From NCBI GenBank assembly GCA_022059125.1, contig JAEUWY010000010.1, forward strand, positions 62,001 to 126,000: a stretch of DNA of 64,000 nt, given 5' to 3'. Source of the DNA: Corynespora cassiicola (Eukaryota > Ascomycota > Dothideomycetes > Pleosporales > Corynesporascaceae). Positions 10,462-21,866 of the stretch are shown here, in pieces. A model generated the notes under the pieces. It made no database searches. It saw nothing but the letters and a program-made list of their open reading frames with translations, and was not told the DNA's origin. The first letter of the stretch is position 1. Every line of letters starts with the position of its first letter. The translations under genes were made by a program, and so were the position numbers.

Positions 10462-11521
10462 TGTTGCAATAGGGATATTATATCAGAGTCGAAGCCAAGC
10501 CTGTGGAACCAAGTATTGTTGGAGAAGTCAGTACATTTACTCTGTGGCTGGATAGAAAAGAAGCTTCAAGAGAAATTAGCCTGATATACATATACAAGCG
10601 GCGGGCTATCTCGCCATGACGAAACAAAGAACCCGCCATCTCCCACTACACCCCTGACCACGCGATGAAATCATCACTTCCAAAGCATCTCCACCCACCC
10701 TTCCCATCGCACCACTCGGCATCTCGCGGCCACACCCACTGTGCATGCTAGGACCTCAGGCCTTACAAATTCCACCTGGCACACCACGCCGCTGGCAAAT
10801 CAGAATGGGCACCCCCTGCCGACTGCCGATGTGCAGTTGAAGCAACGATCTCATGCCCCGGTCATATTTCGCGATCGATGAAATCACCACTAGGTTAAAT
10901 GTCCCCATTCGTGCGCTAACGACTGGTGCCCGCCGAGACAAGCTTTCAACCGTCGATCGCGTGAGCTTGCTCCAACGTCAGGGTTGCGAGATCGACCGGC
11001 CAGTCCGGGGCTGCCGTTGAAATGTCCGACTTTTGTGAGTTGCTCACGCGCCGGTGGACATGGTTGTGAAATGACCGGGGGTCTTGGGATCGTGGGGAGA
11101 GGGGGTTCTTGGAGGGTGGGAGGATATCAAAGAAAGGGGTATTCTCGGGGAGATGGTGAGTCTTGGGGAGAGGGGTAGTCTTGGGGTTTCTTAGGGTGGG
11201 GGGAACGTTTAGACAACGCATTCGTTACAGAGCAGTATTGTGCAATTGATTGTTACTGGAATGATGGTGTATTTTGCAAATGTATCAAAACGCTGAGCAT
11301 GCTTGACACAATAGTTCGCTGCATGCTAGTCTGGTATAAAACATTACTGGTCATAATCTCCTGGTAACTTGCCAAAAGACACACAAAAACCACTTGCGCC
11401 GATCAATGCACGTAAACGCCCTCATTCCAAATCATATCATAAGCCACGCTAGGCGGAAGACCCCTGATTGAAGCAATTATTGCTGACCAGAGGATAGATA
11501 TCGGGTGCTCTCGCGCTTCGT
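10462..11521. other. carO upstream region with G-rich tract
   Basis: About 1.06 kb between the carO start and the carX stop, so it holds the carO promoter and the carX 3' end. The stretch 11086-11206 is strikingly G-rich on the plus strand, with many runs of three to six G; see findings. Confidence 0.5.
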
Positions 11522-13684
11522 TCATCCTAAAGAGTGAATGATCTTCTTCCTCAGCGTTATCCAGAATGTCGATTCCTCAGGTATTGTTGGAATGGTCCTG
11601 AACTGCTCGACTTCCCGTTGCTGTTTTATCTGATCTTCAGTAAACCAATTTCCATGCAGTCCGTACGGCACTCTGGTTGGTAAATGAACTTTGGCTACCA
11701 CTTCCGCCATATCCTTTGCGTTCAAGATCCACAGCTCGCTCCTGGCATCTTCCCGACATTCTCCATTCTCGTCGAGTTGGGACTCATCGAACACGTAAAA
11801 GAGGAGGTATCCATCGTCTTCCAATGTTTCTTCCAATGTTTCCGCGCTATCTCTTGGATTCCTGGGAACAAAACTGGGTTCCTGGGCGTAGTGGCCTGGG
11901 GGTAGTTGAAAAACCTTAATCGCATCCGTAGGATCGGTTGAGGCGGCAATTTCGCCAATTGTCCTGCCATCAACACTTCCGGTAACACTCTTCGGTGGGT
12001 TTTCTTCGGCTCTGGCGAGAAGAGTATGTACATCCATTTTGACAATGGTATCGATCTTGGTTGCCTTGCCAAGTGCAGCGCCAAAGTTCTCGTTTGTGGT
12101 GCTACAGCCGTATACGTATCGTGCGTGGGACATGTCGTGGGACGGACTTACAGCCGGAAACTCGAACGGGATTGTTGAAAGGGCATATTGATGGGTGATT
12201 TGGTTTGGTGATTTCAAATCAAGATCGAAGCGATAGTAGTATAGGCGACACTGCTCGTCGTCATCAATCGAGATTGGCGGAGACGAATCTTGAGGCGGTT
12301 GAGTGGTGTTGTCTTGATCGTTCTGCGAGGTCCGAAGTAATGGTGTCTTTTCGCTAGAATCCTTCTCCGTGTCTCTCAATTCATCGTCTTCGTCATATCT
12401 AGCAAAGAAAGACATGCGTTTTCGTGCTGGTGTTTCTCTCCGGTTTGGGTGTGGCGGGGGTGGCAGATTGCCGGCACTGAATACAAGGGATGCTGAAGTC
12501 AGCCGGCAAGCAAGCAGATTGACAGCTGTAGCAGAACCATCACTGCCATATTCGTCCCAGACATTGGCGGTGTGAAAAATGCAGCACCCTGCAGTCTCAA
12601 ACCATCGTACTGCGCTTGGGTCGTAGCGAGGGAAAACGCCAAAGCGTGCCGGCTTGTCCGGCTCATAAGCAACAATAGGTTGGTTCTTCAAGAGATTGAA
12701 CGGCGTCAGTGTCAAGGGTAGGTCGAGGATCACGGTGTGGGAGCGAGAGACACCAAAGTCGTGCATCATTTTTCCCCCTGAGCATCCCGGAACCGGAACG
12801 TTGATCAATTTTGGCGAGCAACGATGAGCCGAACCGTCCGACCCGGAACGAGGAAGTAGGGAATAATGCACATAAGGTGCGACGAAATTGCAGTGGAACA
12901 GTAGCATTTCGCCGGTTGCAGGGTCGACTTTGGGATGGCCTGTTGTCCACTCTCTCATCCAGCTCAGCAAGCCCGACCCGCCAAATCCCTCTTCGTCTAC
13001 GCGCGACACATGATCGACCTCTCCTTCAGCAGTATATCCGTTGAACCATCCGACTGTTTCCAAGCTGGGCAGTTGGATGCGAAGAGGCGGTCCACTCTCG
13101 CACGTGGCCAGTGCGCGTCCATCGTGATAAAGAACGGCAGTGTTCGCAACGCTGATCCTGGTGATGGGGATTTTGGATCCGGGGAGGTGTGACAGAAGCA
13201 CGAGCAGAGCGCTTCGAATGATCCTCCATAGGATTGCGAACAGACTGGCGATGGGATTGACTAGCGTGGCTATGCTTGGCAGTATCGGCGTTCGCGGATT
13301 CCCGTTCTCGATGCTCGACAGCAGGACGTCGGTCAGGACGAATTGATTAACGAACCGCGGAGCGACCGCGTTTGAATCTTTTCTGCAATCAAACCACACT
13401 CCAGACAACATTCCATCGCCATCAAACCAATGCGCATCTCGACCGAGGTCCGAATTGGACAGCGGGTTTCCGCCGTTCCTGACGTACATGCCGCCATGAA
13501 GCTCCTTGGGGATGGTTCCCGAATACTGGACTGGATGGTCAATGGCGCGGTGAGTTTCCGTCACCGGCGCAAAGTTGCCAGACAAGTAGCTAATCAGCGT
13601 CAGCGCGATGCAATTGGGAGTACGGGTGGGTGTTGGCCTACGGATGGTGCCTTTGTTCTGGAGCAGGCGATCGCCTCCTCTCAA
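11522..13684 (-). CDS. carX: Carotenoid cleavage oxygenase, retinal-forming type
   Basis: Non-heme iron dioxygenase expected to split beta-carotene into two retinals. One long frame of 720 aa. The four iron His are all present: H250 in T-G-H-P-K-V-D, H308 in M-M-H-D-F, H371 in I-F-H-T-A-N and H677 in G-L-H-G-N. The start of the conserved fold, Y-L-S-G-N-F-A-P, begins at residue 33. A hydrophobic patch (about 134-168) fits the membrane-dipping surface of this family. A charged, low-complexity insert lies at about 415-480. The assignment as CarX rather than the related torulene-cleaving CarT rests on the shared cluster with opsin, carB and carRA. The N-terminal ~30 residues do not resemble the family and the true start, or a small first exon, is uncertain. 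Confidence 0.88.
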   Translation of the reverse strand: MRGGDRLLQNKGTIRRPTPTRTPNCIALTLISYLSGNFAPVTETHRAIDHPVQYSGTIPKELHGGMYVRNGGNPLSNSDLGRDAHWFDGDGMLSGVWFDCRKDSNAVAPRFVNQFVLTDVLLSSIENGNPRTPILPSIATLVNPIASLFAILWRIIRSALLVLLSHLPGSKIPITRISVANTAVLYHDGRALATCESGPPLRIQLPSLETVGWFNGYTAEGEVDHVSRVDEEGFGGSGLLSWMREWTTGHPKVDPATGEMLLFHCNFVAPYVHYSLLPRSGSDGSAHRCSPKLINVPVPGCSGGKMMHDFGVSRSHTVILDLPLTLTPFNLLKNQPIVAYEPDKPARFGVFPRYDPSAVRWFETAGCCIFHTANVWDEYGSDGSATAVNLLACRLTSASLVFSAGNLPPPPHPNRRETPARKRMSFFARYDEDDELRDTEKDSSEKTPLLRTSQNDQDNTTQPPQDSSPPISIDDDEQCRLYYYRFDLDLKSPNQITHQYALSTIPFEFPAVSPSHDMSHARYVYGCSTTNENFGAALGKATKIDTIVKMDVHTLLARAEENPPKSVTGSVDGRTIGEIAASTDPTDAIKVFQLPPGHYAQEPSFVPRNPRDSAETLEETLEDDGYLLFYVFDESQLDENGECREDARSELWILNAKDMAEVVAKVHLPTRVPYGLHGNWFTEDQIKQQREVEQFRTIPTIPEESTFWITLRKKIIHSLG

Positions 13685-14258
13685 GCATACTGAACGGCCT
13701 TTTGCCAGGGAGATTCGGAGACCGCTTGAGTTGGATTTGCCCGCGTAGTAATAGCAGAGAACAGTGCAGGCGGTTCAGGCCAAGGGCACGTCTCATCCTC
13801 AACCAGATGCAGGTCCGAGGAGCAAGGCCCGTCCCCCCTCATCATGCGCTGGTGTGGGGAAGCGTCCGGATCATCCGCCACATGGGCTGACAGGACGGCG
13901 GCAATGGCACAAGAAGGGCGAAAACATGGCATGGCGAGCGGGGGAAGCGGAAAGGGACAAATGCCATGTTTTTGCACATGAGATCGGAGGTCTGCAATCA
14001 TGACGTGTGAGGGAAGCTTGACCCGCGCGCTAGTCCCAAAGCGGAACTCAACAGGGTTGCGCGCTATTAGTCCCGCCCACGGCCGTCATTCCATCTCAAC
14101 GACATGCCCACCGCGTCCACATTATGGCGAACCCTCCCTCTCCTCCCCGCCAGCTGTGCCTTAGCACTTGCCCCTGCATCTGCCCGCTCCCATTGACGTG
14201 AATTGTGCGCTTGGAGCATGTGAATCCGTCCGGCACGTCTGATCTGACCTGAGACGAA
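13685..14258. promoter_or_regulatory. Bidirectional promoter carX/carRA
   Basis: 574 bases between divergent starts. Seen: TGACGTG at 14001-14007 and 14194-14200, and GATC cores at 13869, 13982 and 14241. GATC-containing elements are bound by White-Collar-type light regulators in other fungi and carotenoid genes are commonly light-induced. That these particular sites act here is inference. Confidence 0.45.
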
Positions 14259-16223
14259 ATGGGCTTTGAATATGCGCTTGTGTATGCCGCCCAACAATTG
14301 GACAGGACCGTCCGTAGAACGGTTCGAGGAGGCTGATTCGGCATGATAGACACGTCAAGTACACGATACCTCCCGCCATATTGCTTTCGCTTCTATATCG
14401 GCCTTTGTTTACCAAGCTTGACGCATACAAAATTGGCTTTCTGATCACGGTACGCCCATCCGAGGACATGTCGACCAACCGGCCGGCTGCCGCTAGACAC
14501 TGACACTGACACTGGCAGATCGCCGTCGTTTCCACCATCCCGTGGGACTCGTACCTAATCCGCAACCGCATATGGAGCTACCCGAGCCATGTCATCATTG
14601 GTCCCAAGCTGTTCGACATTCCCCTCGAGGAGGTCTTTTTCTTTGTCATTCAGACGTACAACACCTCGCTTCTATACCTTGCACTGAGCAAGCCCACATT
14701 TCAGCCGCTCTATGTGCGCGCCGAACGCTCCGCCATACGCCCGGATGGGTCAGGATCGGCCAACCGGAGATGGCGATATTACAGAATGCTCGGGCAGTGC
14801 GCAATCTTCAGCATGATATTCGCCGGTTGGCGCATGCTAGGTGACAACAGCATAGGAACATATACTGGATTAATAGTTGTCTGGGCGGGACCGTTCATCC
14901 TGTTGCTCTGGTAAAGTTTTTGTCATGCATGTCGTGCTACGCTTCTGACATCCCTGCAGGAGTCTGTCGTATCAATTCATACTCGGCCTCCCCTTTTCCA
15001 ATACCTTGATACCCATTGCGCTTCCCACGTTATATCTCTGGGTTGTAGATACACTTGCATTGAAACGCGGTACATGGGTCATCAGCACTGGCACAAAATT
15101 CGGCGTCCATCTTTGGGACGGTCTAGAAATCGAAGAAGCCCTGTTCTTTCTTCTAACTAATATCCTCATCGTCTTTGGACAGTTAGCTTTCGACAACGCC
15201 CTCTCCATCATTTACGCATTTCCAGCGCATTTTCCAAACACGCCTAATTTGCCATATCCATGGACACTGATCAAGGCCTTGCTGCTCCCCGCGTCTCTTT
15301 ACGACGATGCAAGGTTGATTGGTCTGGAAGAAGCGGTCCTCCGCCTGAAACGCAAAAGTCGAAGCTTTTACCTTGCCTCTTCAACCTTTCAGGGCCAGCT
15401 CCGCACCGACCTCCTTCTCCTGTACTCATTCTGCCGTGTAGGCGATGATCTAGTCGACAACGCTTCCTCGGCACAAGAAGCCCACGTGTGGATCAAGAAG
15501 CTGCAGGTGTTCCTCGGCCTTGCTTACGGAACTAAAGAAAAGACTTCTTCGGTTTCTATCCCGAGTTTCGTGGCCAAGAACTTCCCTGTGGACACCCACT
15601 CGGCACTCTTGCAACTCCCAACGACAAAGCTGGATAGGAAGCCTCTTGAGGATTTGTTAAGGGGGTTTGAAATGGACTTGGCCTTCAACGACTCGCCGCC
15701 TATCAATACCGAAGAAGACCTGACGCTGTACGCCGAACGCGTGGCCGGCACAGTGGCGCAAATGTGCATCGGACTCGTCTTCAACATATATCCAACGGCC
15801 CTTCCGAAGCATATCCAGTCACGCATCATTGCGGCGGGGAATCAGATGGGGATCGCGCTGCAGTACGTCAACATTGCGCGTGACATCGCAGTGGACGCCA
15901 GAATAGGGCGCGTATACCTTCCTGTCAGCTGGCTGAGTGAAGCTGGTCTGGCATACAGCAACGTCCTCAAGAATCCCGAAGGTAGTAGGATCGAGAAGCT
16001 GCGGACCAAGCTGCTGGATAAAGCGTTCGACTTGTATGAGTCCTCCAAGGGGGCGATAGAGGATTTGCCCATTGAGGCTAGAGGACCCATCCGTGTTGCT
16101 GTGGAGAGCTACATGGAGATTGGGAGAGTGCTGAGACAAGATGGATATGTTGTCAAGGCTGGGAGAGCTACGGTGCCGAAGTGGAGGAGGATACGGGTTG
16201 CATGGAAAACACTGAATAAGTGA
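14259..16223 (+). CDS. carRA: Bifunctional lycopene cyclase / phytoene synthase
   Basis: Fungal fusion enzyme: the membrane cyclase domain makes beta-carotene and the C-terminal domain condenses two GGPP to phytoene. Four exons: 14259-14281 (only 23 nt), 14350-14449, 14519-14910, 14960-16223, total 592 aa, close to the usual ~600. The splice choices restore the cyclase start M-G-F-E-Y-A-L-V and K-Y-T-I-P-P-A. The cyclase halves carry P-L-E-E-V-F-F-F and E-I-E-E-A-L-F-F-L. The synthase has both Asp-rich sites, G-D-D-L-V-D and A-R-D-I-A-V-D, and the R-V-Y-L-P signature. Divergent from carX across a short shared promoter, consistent with co-regulation. Confidence 0.95.
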
Positions 16224-16658
16224 GATATTCGGTGTAAAGGGGCTTAATATCTAATATTGAAAACTCATAGTAGACTTTTTCTACGATTGACTACTAGTTT
16301 TGAGGCATCTCAATTGATATAATAATTTTGGCAGTGCTTTAATCAATCGTGCTATCTTAGATACATGGAGGGCCACTTCCAAACAAGCGATGAGAGCGTG
16401 AACCTGCGAGCCTATAGATTTATCATTTTCATGAAATTTCTTTGTATTATTTTTGATTAATATGGAGTATTGCTGCATGTGGAGGCTGAAGAAAGAGTTT
16501 TTGAGCTGCGAGGATGGCAGCGCTCGGACCATTCGGAAGGATCCAGGCACCACTGATCAATCTTTAGATGAGTCAAGCTTAGGCGCATGATGCAGAAACA
16601 TAAAAACTAAGAGCTATCTGGACCCAGTCTCTGATTTTGTCAATACTCACATCCTAAG
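16224..16658. other. Intergenic
   Basis: 435 AT-rich bases between carRA and the next gene on the same strand. No other feature seen. Confidence 0.4.
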
Positions 16659-18096
16659 ATGTACTTACCATTAGAACTGCTTCGGCTAATCGTTGCGAAT
16701 GCAGAGTCAGAGCTTCCATGGAAAGATTGGCTGGCTCTCAGGCTCGTAAACAGTAAGATAGACGACCCCATTGTGAAACAAAAAACTCAAAGTCCAAGGC
16801 AAATTCGATGCGGAAGTCATCATCTGCCTATTCACTGAGAATTGTCCGGATACGTACCGAAGGCTCATTAATGGAAAGACTCTCAGCTCTGCGCCCCACA
16901 GCCTCCGCATGAGGTACATTAATTTTCGTATTCGGCGTCACAGAGCCGAACCAAGCCTCTTTGCCTATCTCATTACACCCATAATCGAGCGCTATATGGA
17001 ATCCATGGACAAACTAGACTTTGAGGAAGAAGACCGGCAGGCGGTGCAAGATCAGTTGCTCAGCTTCTGTGTGCACGATCAGGATCTTGCTTGGGTCGTT
17101 GCGCACAAAAGTAGTCGGTTTGAGCGGCACCTCTCTCGCGCAGTCAAATACTACCGCAATTCGGAAGAAAGAGTATCGCCCAATCAAAGCTTTCACCAAG
17201 AACAGATCGAGCGAAATTGCCGGTTTGCCTCGTTGTGTATGGCCATTTCGCAGAACAACCACAAAAGCATTTTGCGCCAGTTACAATCTTACGCAACGGT
17301 CACTGAAAAGAACCTCTGCTTTGGCAAATCAATCATACAAGTTGCCATGGATTTTGGAGATGACGAAACGCTCGAAATCGTTGTGCATCACAGCCACCGC
17401 GCAGACGACAAGAATGTCCGCGCATTGATCACGACAGCACTGTCGCGCCAAACAGAAATCGATTCAGAGAGGACCATTTATCTGCTGCTATCATTTTTTA
17501 CAGCATGTAAAAGCTATGGAAAGACCATAGGATTTCTCACGAAGATGATAAGGACGTTGAGTGCAGACCGCGGCTGCGAAGGTCTGAGGTGCGTTCTGGG
17601 GTGGATCAATTGGAATCTTGAGGAGGAAGAGAGAACCACTCTCACCGAGTATGCTCTATCACTATCTATCAGATCATCCAACTTTGAAATGATTGAAACC
17701 GTCTGCGGAGAAGTTGACATGGTTGCGTATCCCCTCCAGGAAGCGATCGAAATCATGGTACACCCTCCGCAGCCCTATGAAACGGTCATGCGGCAGGAAG
17801 CTTCGGTTCTAGAGCTTCTTGTACGAATGGGGGCAAACCCCAACATGGTGGATGCAAATAGAAGAGGCTGGCTTCTGTCCCCACTCATGTATGCAGCGGA
17901 ATGCGAAAGGCACATGATGATGAGGGTTCTGTTGCGCGCAGGGGCAGATCCGGAATCGGACGGTGAACAAGAAAGCGTAAATTTCTGGGGAAATTATGAT
18001 TCTCAGAGTGATGTCACTGAGAAGTTAGTGATGGAAATTAAGAAAATGTCTGCTATCGAAAAGGATAGGGATGCCAGCCGGAGATTTCTGTACTGA
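16659..18096 (+). CDS. F-box-like / degenerate ankyrin-repeat protein
   Basis: Two exons, 16659-16752 and 16799-18096, joined over a 46-nt intron (GTAAGA...CAAG) give 463 aa. The spliced N-terminus reads M-Y-L-P-L-E-L-L-R-L-I and then L-A-L-R-L-V-N-S-K-F-D, the pattern of F-box-like heads found on many fungal ankyrin proteins. The middle is helical without clear motifs. The last ~100 residues contain ankyrin-like units, the best being L-V-R-M-G-A-N-P-N and L-R-A-G-A-D-P. A role as substrate adaptor for an SCF ubiquitin ligase is possible but is family-level inference. It lies just beyond the carotenoid cluster and is not obviously part of it. Confidence 0.75.
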
Positions 18097-18237
18097 CTGA
18101 TGAGCGGCACAAGGGATACCGACAGATATATTGTTCCTTCGTTGCTTATTGCTACTATAAAGAGACCGATCAAGTTGGCTTATTGTCAATTCCTGAGACA
18201 ACTATAGGGACTAGATATCTATTTGCGACTTTCGCTT

Positions 18238-19832
18238 CTACATTTTTCGTTCTCGTATCTCAATCATGAGAGGCGGCTTTGTCCAGAGAGCGTATATTTT
18301 CTGATCGTGCCATGTTTCCATGCCTGACCCGAGTTTCATATCGAACTTCCACAGGACCGTAGCTAATATGAGTCGCATCTCATGAAACGCCAAGTTTCGG
18401 CCAATACAGTCGCGAGGACCGAAGGAAAAGGGCTTGTGCGCCTCACGACGGTCGTTGTGAAATGGAGATGTAGGGTCACTGTAAACATCTGGCAGCCATC
18501 GCTCTGGGCGAAAAGATTGAGGATCATGAAAGTTGAGAGGAGAATGGAATGCAGCCAGTTGGTGCACTCCAACTCGAGTCTATCGGCTTTTGGTCAGTTG
18601 TAGAGCGTGTGATGAAAGAAGGACTTTACCTGTGGCGGAATCAGGTGGCCAGCAATAGGCGTAGGTGCTCCAGGAAGAGTTTGGCGCAACAAAGCGAGAG
18701 GAATTGAGGGGAATATTCGAAGTGCCTCATTCAGGCAGGCAAGTGTATATGGTAGGCGGACACTGGCTTCCTTGAAGGTAATGTCCTCACATCGCGCAAA
18801 AGCGGCACGGACTTCTGCAGTGGCTTTTTTGTATACGTCTGGTGTCTTTAAAAGCCAATAGGTGACTGCGCACAAAAGCGTTGCTGTGGTTTCCGATCCG
18901 GCAATCATGATGAGATCCGAGTTGGCGATCAGTTCGGGATCAGTAAGCTGGTGTGCTTGGCCACGAGAGCGCAACATGTAGTCCATAAAATCCCCACGAT
19001 CAGCTTGCTCTTTTCCTTGAATGCGGTCCATGGCCAACGAAGCCGCATATTCCTGATGCTCTTCCCTTGACTTCTTGAGTTTGCTACCAAACGCCAAATT
19101 GAACAGCGTGCCAAAGATGGGAGACGAAGTTATAAGCAACAATGTTGGCATGACCTTCATCATGGTTTCAATCTTATCGATCCAACGATTTGATTTTCCA
19201 GAGGTAAGCCCTTGGAGAGATTTCCCGTAGCAGAGGTCCGCTATGAGGTCGAATGTCGCAAGATTGTACCACCGGGTCATATTAGTGGCAGCTCCAGATC
19301 GAGCGGCTTCCGTCAGACGTTCCATCAGCAGGTCAACGTAGACACGGATCAGACTCTCTTGCTGGGCCAGGGCCTTGTCGGAAAATGCAGGAAGCATAGC
19401 GCGCCGCATTCGAAAATGATTGTTTCCAGGTGCAGCGACCAGCTGCATGGGGTTGATGGTATTAGGAGGGAAGTATTTTGGCAACTCGGCATGGCCGTGA
19501 CCATAGATGTCCTTCCAAGCATCAGGATGGACAAAGGAGAGTTCGTTCTTTCCGATTCGCACAACCTCACCATACTTGAGGTGCTGCTTGCGAATCTCCA
19601 AATCATAGTATCCGCGCATTCGCGAAACAGTCCTGGCAATGTCGAAAGCGATCCATGATTTTGGTCCTGGAAAGCGGCGAAGTGGATGGAAATAAATATT
19701 GTAGATGGCGGAAACAACTGTGTGAAGGACCTGTATCGCTATGGCACCTGCTAAAAGAGTTACTAGGCCCTTGCAGGAGAACAACCCAGATGCTCCAGCT
19801 TTTGCGATGATGGCGTCGACTGTTCCAGCCAT
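18238..19832 (-). CDS. Cytochrome P450 monooxygenase
   Basis: Exons 19832-18630 and 18579-18238 with a 50-nt intron give 514 aa, the normal fungal size. An N-terminal membrane anchor (about residues 20-42) precedes the F-H-P-L-R-R-F-P-G-P-K hinge common in fungal ER P450s. Other landmarks: I-helix A-G-S-E-T-T, K-helix E-A-L-R, R-P-E-R and heme loop F-S-F-G-P-R-D-C-I-G with the iron-ligand Cys at about 459. The intron join restores the T-R-V-G-V segment before the PERF region. A frame extends upstream to 19973, but the ATG at 19832 gives the standard short luminal tail. The substrate is unknown. It converges on the ankyrin gene with 141 bases between stops. Confidence 0.9.
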
Positions 19833-21456
19833 GGGTGCTTGGTGCCAAAGACGAGGAATAGTCGATGAAATGCCCCAAAAGGGTTCGAATGCGCTTTGAA
19901 GGGGATATTTCAGTTTCGTTCTTGTGGAGCGGTTGCATTGATAGATGGGTGACGGTATCGATCGTACTCGCATTCGGGTTCGGGCTGTGGGTCGGGTTGC
20001 GCGTCATCCATGCTAAAACCTTAGGCTGGCCTTGATGATACACGTCTTAATCAAGTGCAGGACTCCTTGTACCCCCTGACGACTGCATCTCAAGTTGATC
20101 TACAAAATGTCACGCAGATTCCTGTCAGTCCATTTTTCAGCGTGCTGATACTACGCCAGTTATCCTATCGGCTGGTCTTACCATCGTTAGATTGATAGAG
20201 AGAACCGAGTATGGTCTACAGGTAAATCTCTGGATAAGATTGGCAGCTCTATCAATTAGGGACCGAGGTCTCCATGTCTCTATGCAGTGCATCCACGATA
20301 TCTTTCGCATTGCATCGCGACCCAGCTGCGCTTTTGGCAACTTTGGTTGGCTTTTATTCCTTGCCAGCAATCTTGAGTATGATCAGCGCAATTAGTTCTG
20401 CTGTCGGCAACATTTTCATTGCCCATGTATCAGAGCGACCTGTTCTCAATGTTTTCGTACTGAGATTAAGCCGAATGCGAATACGCGTATAAAACGCAGA
20501 TCGCCACTCGGCCATGACTTAGTGCTCTCCCTTTGTGTGCTTGTTACGGCCGAATATGCACATAAAAGTGAAGCAAGTACTGCCATTCTGTTCTGGTATT
20601 TGCGATGTACACCCTATGCGCTGAAATGGTGCGGAACGCATACTCGCTCACCGTGATAGCCACCGGCGAGAATCATTCACATCACGTGATACATCGACGT
20701 GATCTTCAGCAGCAATCTATCTGCGCCTTTTCGCGATGGGTTTGAATCATATGACATGAATCCAATCTAGAGATGGAATACTGTGCATCAATGGTATAAA
20801 ACTTATCCGATATGCTTAGTCTCCATGGCAGTAGTGGTAGGTACCTACCTAGGCAGGTAGCATTAGAAAAAGCTCATTCGAGTCATCGTGGATATATCCT
20901 GCACAACTTTATAATTCTTTCGTTTCAAACCACGGTTTTTTTCATTCTCAACGGAAAATTCCATTGCGAACATGAACTCGAGAGTCAATCGTATCATGTT
21001 ACAGTGGTGATGCTTCTAGCGGAATATTGCCAAAGAGAATGCTAAAACGATCGTACTTACCTACAGCAGCCTCTTAGATCTGGAATAAATCAAAAGTTTT
21101 CTTATCCTTTGAATCACTCGACCTCGTGAATTTGCATGTTTGTGTCATCTTCATATTGTTCTCATGTTATTTTCATTCTATCACCGAACAAGGCATGCTG
21201 TAAAACCATCAGGTTGACGTATAACACTTTGCGATATTCGTTGTGAATTTCATTTCATAAATGCTTGATACTGGATAATCCTTCCATCTTCGATGGATAT
21301 GCTATTTGGATAGCTGAATGTGGGCATATCATCGTCCGTGCTCTTAGGCTTTCGCTAGTGTTCTCCTTCTCTTTCGAGGTTCTGCTTACATCCTTAAGAA
21401 AGTAACTGTCAAAGGAGCGTGGTTTTTGTCGTAGTATACGTCACCCCATGGCCTCA
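19833..21456. other. Intergenic, no gene seen
   Basis: About 1.6 kb upstream of the P450. Short open frames lack any family signal or coherent splice partners. Confidence 0.5.
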
Positions 21457-21866
21457 CTAAAACTTGGGAGCTGGCGCCGGGGTCACGTGTGGGTGACGAG
21501 CAGCAAAATTTGCGGGTGCCGTGGCGACACAAGCACACACGGCACTTGCGGAAGCCTGAACTTGCAGAGCGGTTGCAATTCCGCAGTTGTTGATGACACA
21601 ACCTTGAGCAGAAGCTTGGATCGCCGAGGAGCTGGAGCAGCGGCATCGATAGTTGGTCGAGTCACAGCCGACACCGGAAGCGGCGGATTGAATGCAAGGG
21701 ACCTGATTACCCCATCAGTATATATACGGACATGTACTTATCTTTATTCAAAGATGCCACTTACACCGCATGTTGGAATTGCAGATGCGACAGGATCGCA
21801 GGCAGCTTGGGCTGAGACAGAGGTGATGGCAAGAGCCAATGCAGCGACGATGGAAGAGGTCTTCAT
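21457..21866 (-). CDS. Small secreted CFEM-domain protein
   Basis: Two exons, 21866-21765 and 21702-21457, with a 62-nt intron (GTAAGT...CAG) give 115 aa. Residues 1-20 form a signal peptide ending around V-S-A-Q-A. The splice join creates P-T-C-G-V-P-C, the hallmark CFEM start. Cys at 33, 37, 47, 54, 56, 69, 74 and 90 follow the eight-Cys spacing of the domain, with Asp48 just after the third Cys where heme-binding CFEM proteins have Asp; extra Cys occur at 23 and 92. No GPI signal is seen after the domain, so it is probably secreted freely. CFEM proteins act in heme/iron uptake or as host-interaction proteins; which applies here is not decidable. Confidence 0.85.

Noticed and set aside
13590..13684. 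Small intron near the start of carX (GTAGGC...TTAG)
   Set aside because: Acceptor is well placed before Y-L-S-G-N-F, but the phase does not fit the available donor, so the unspliced frame was kept and the start flagged as uncertain.
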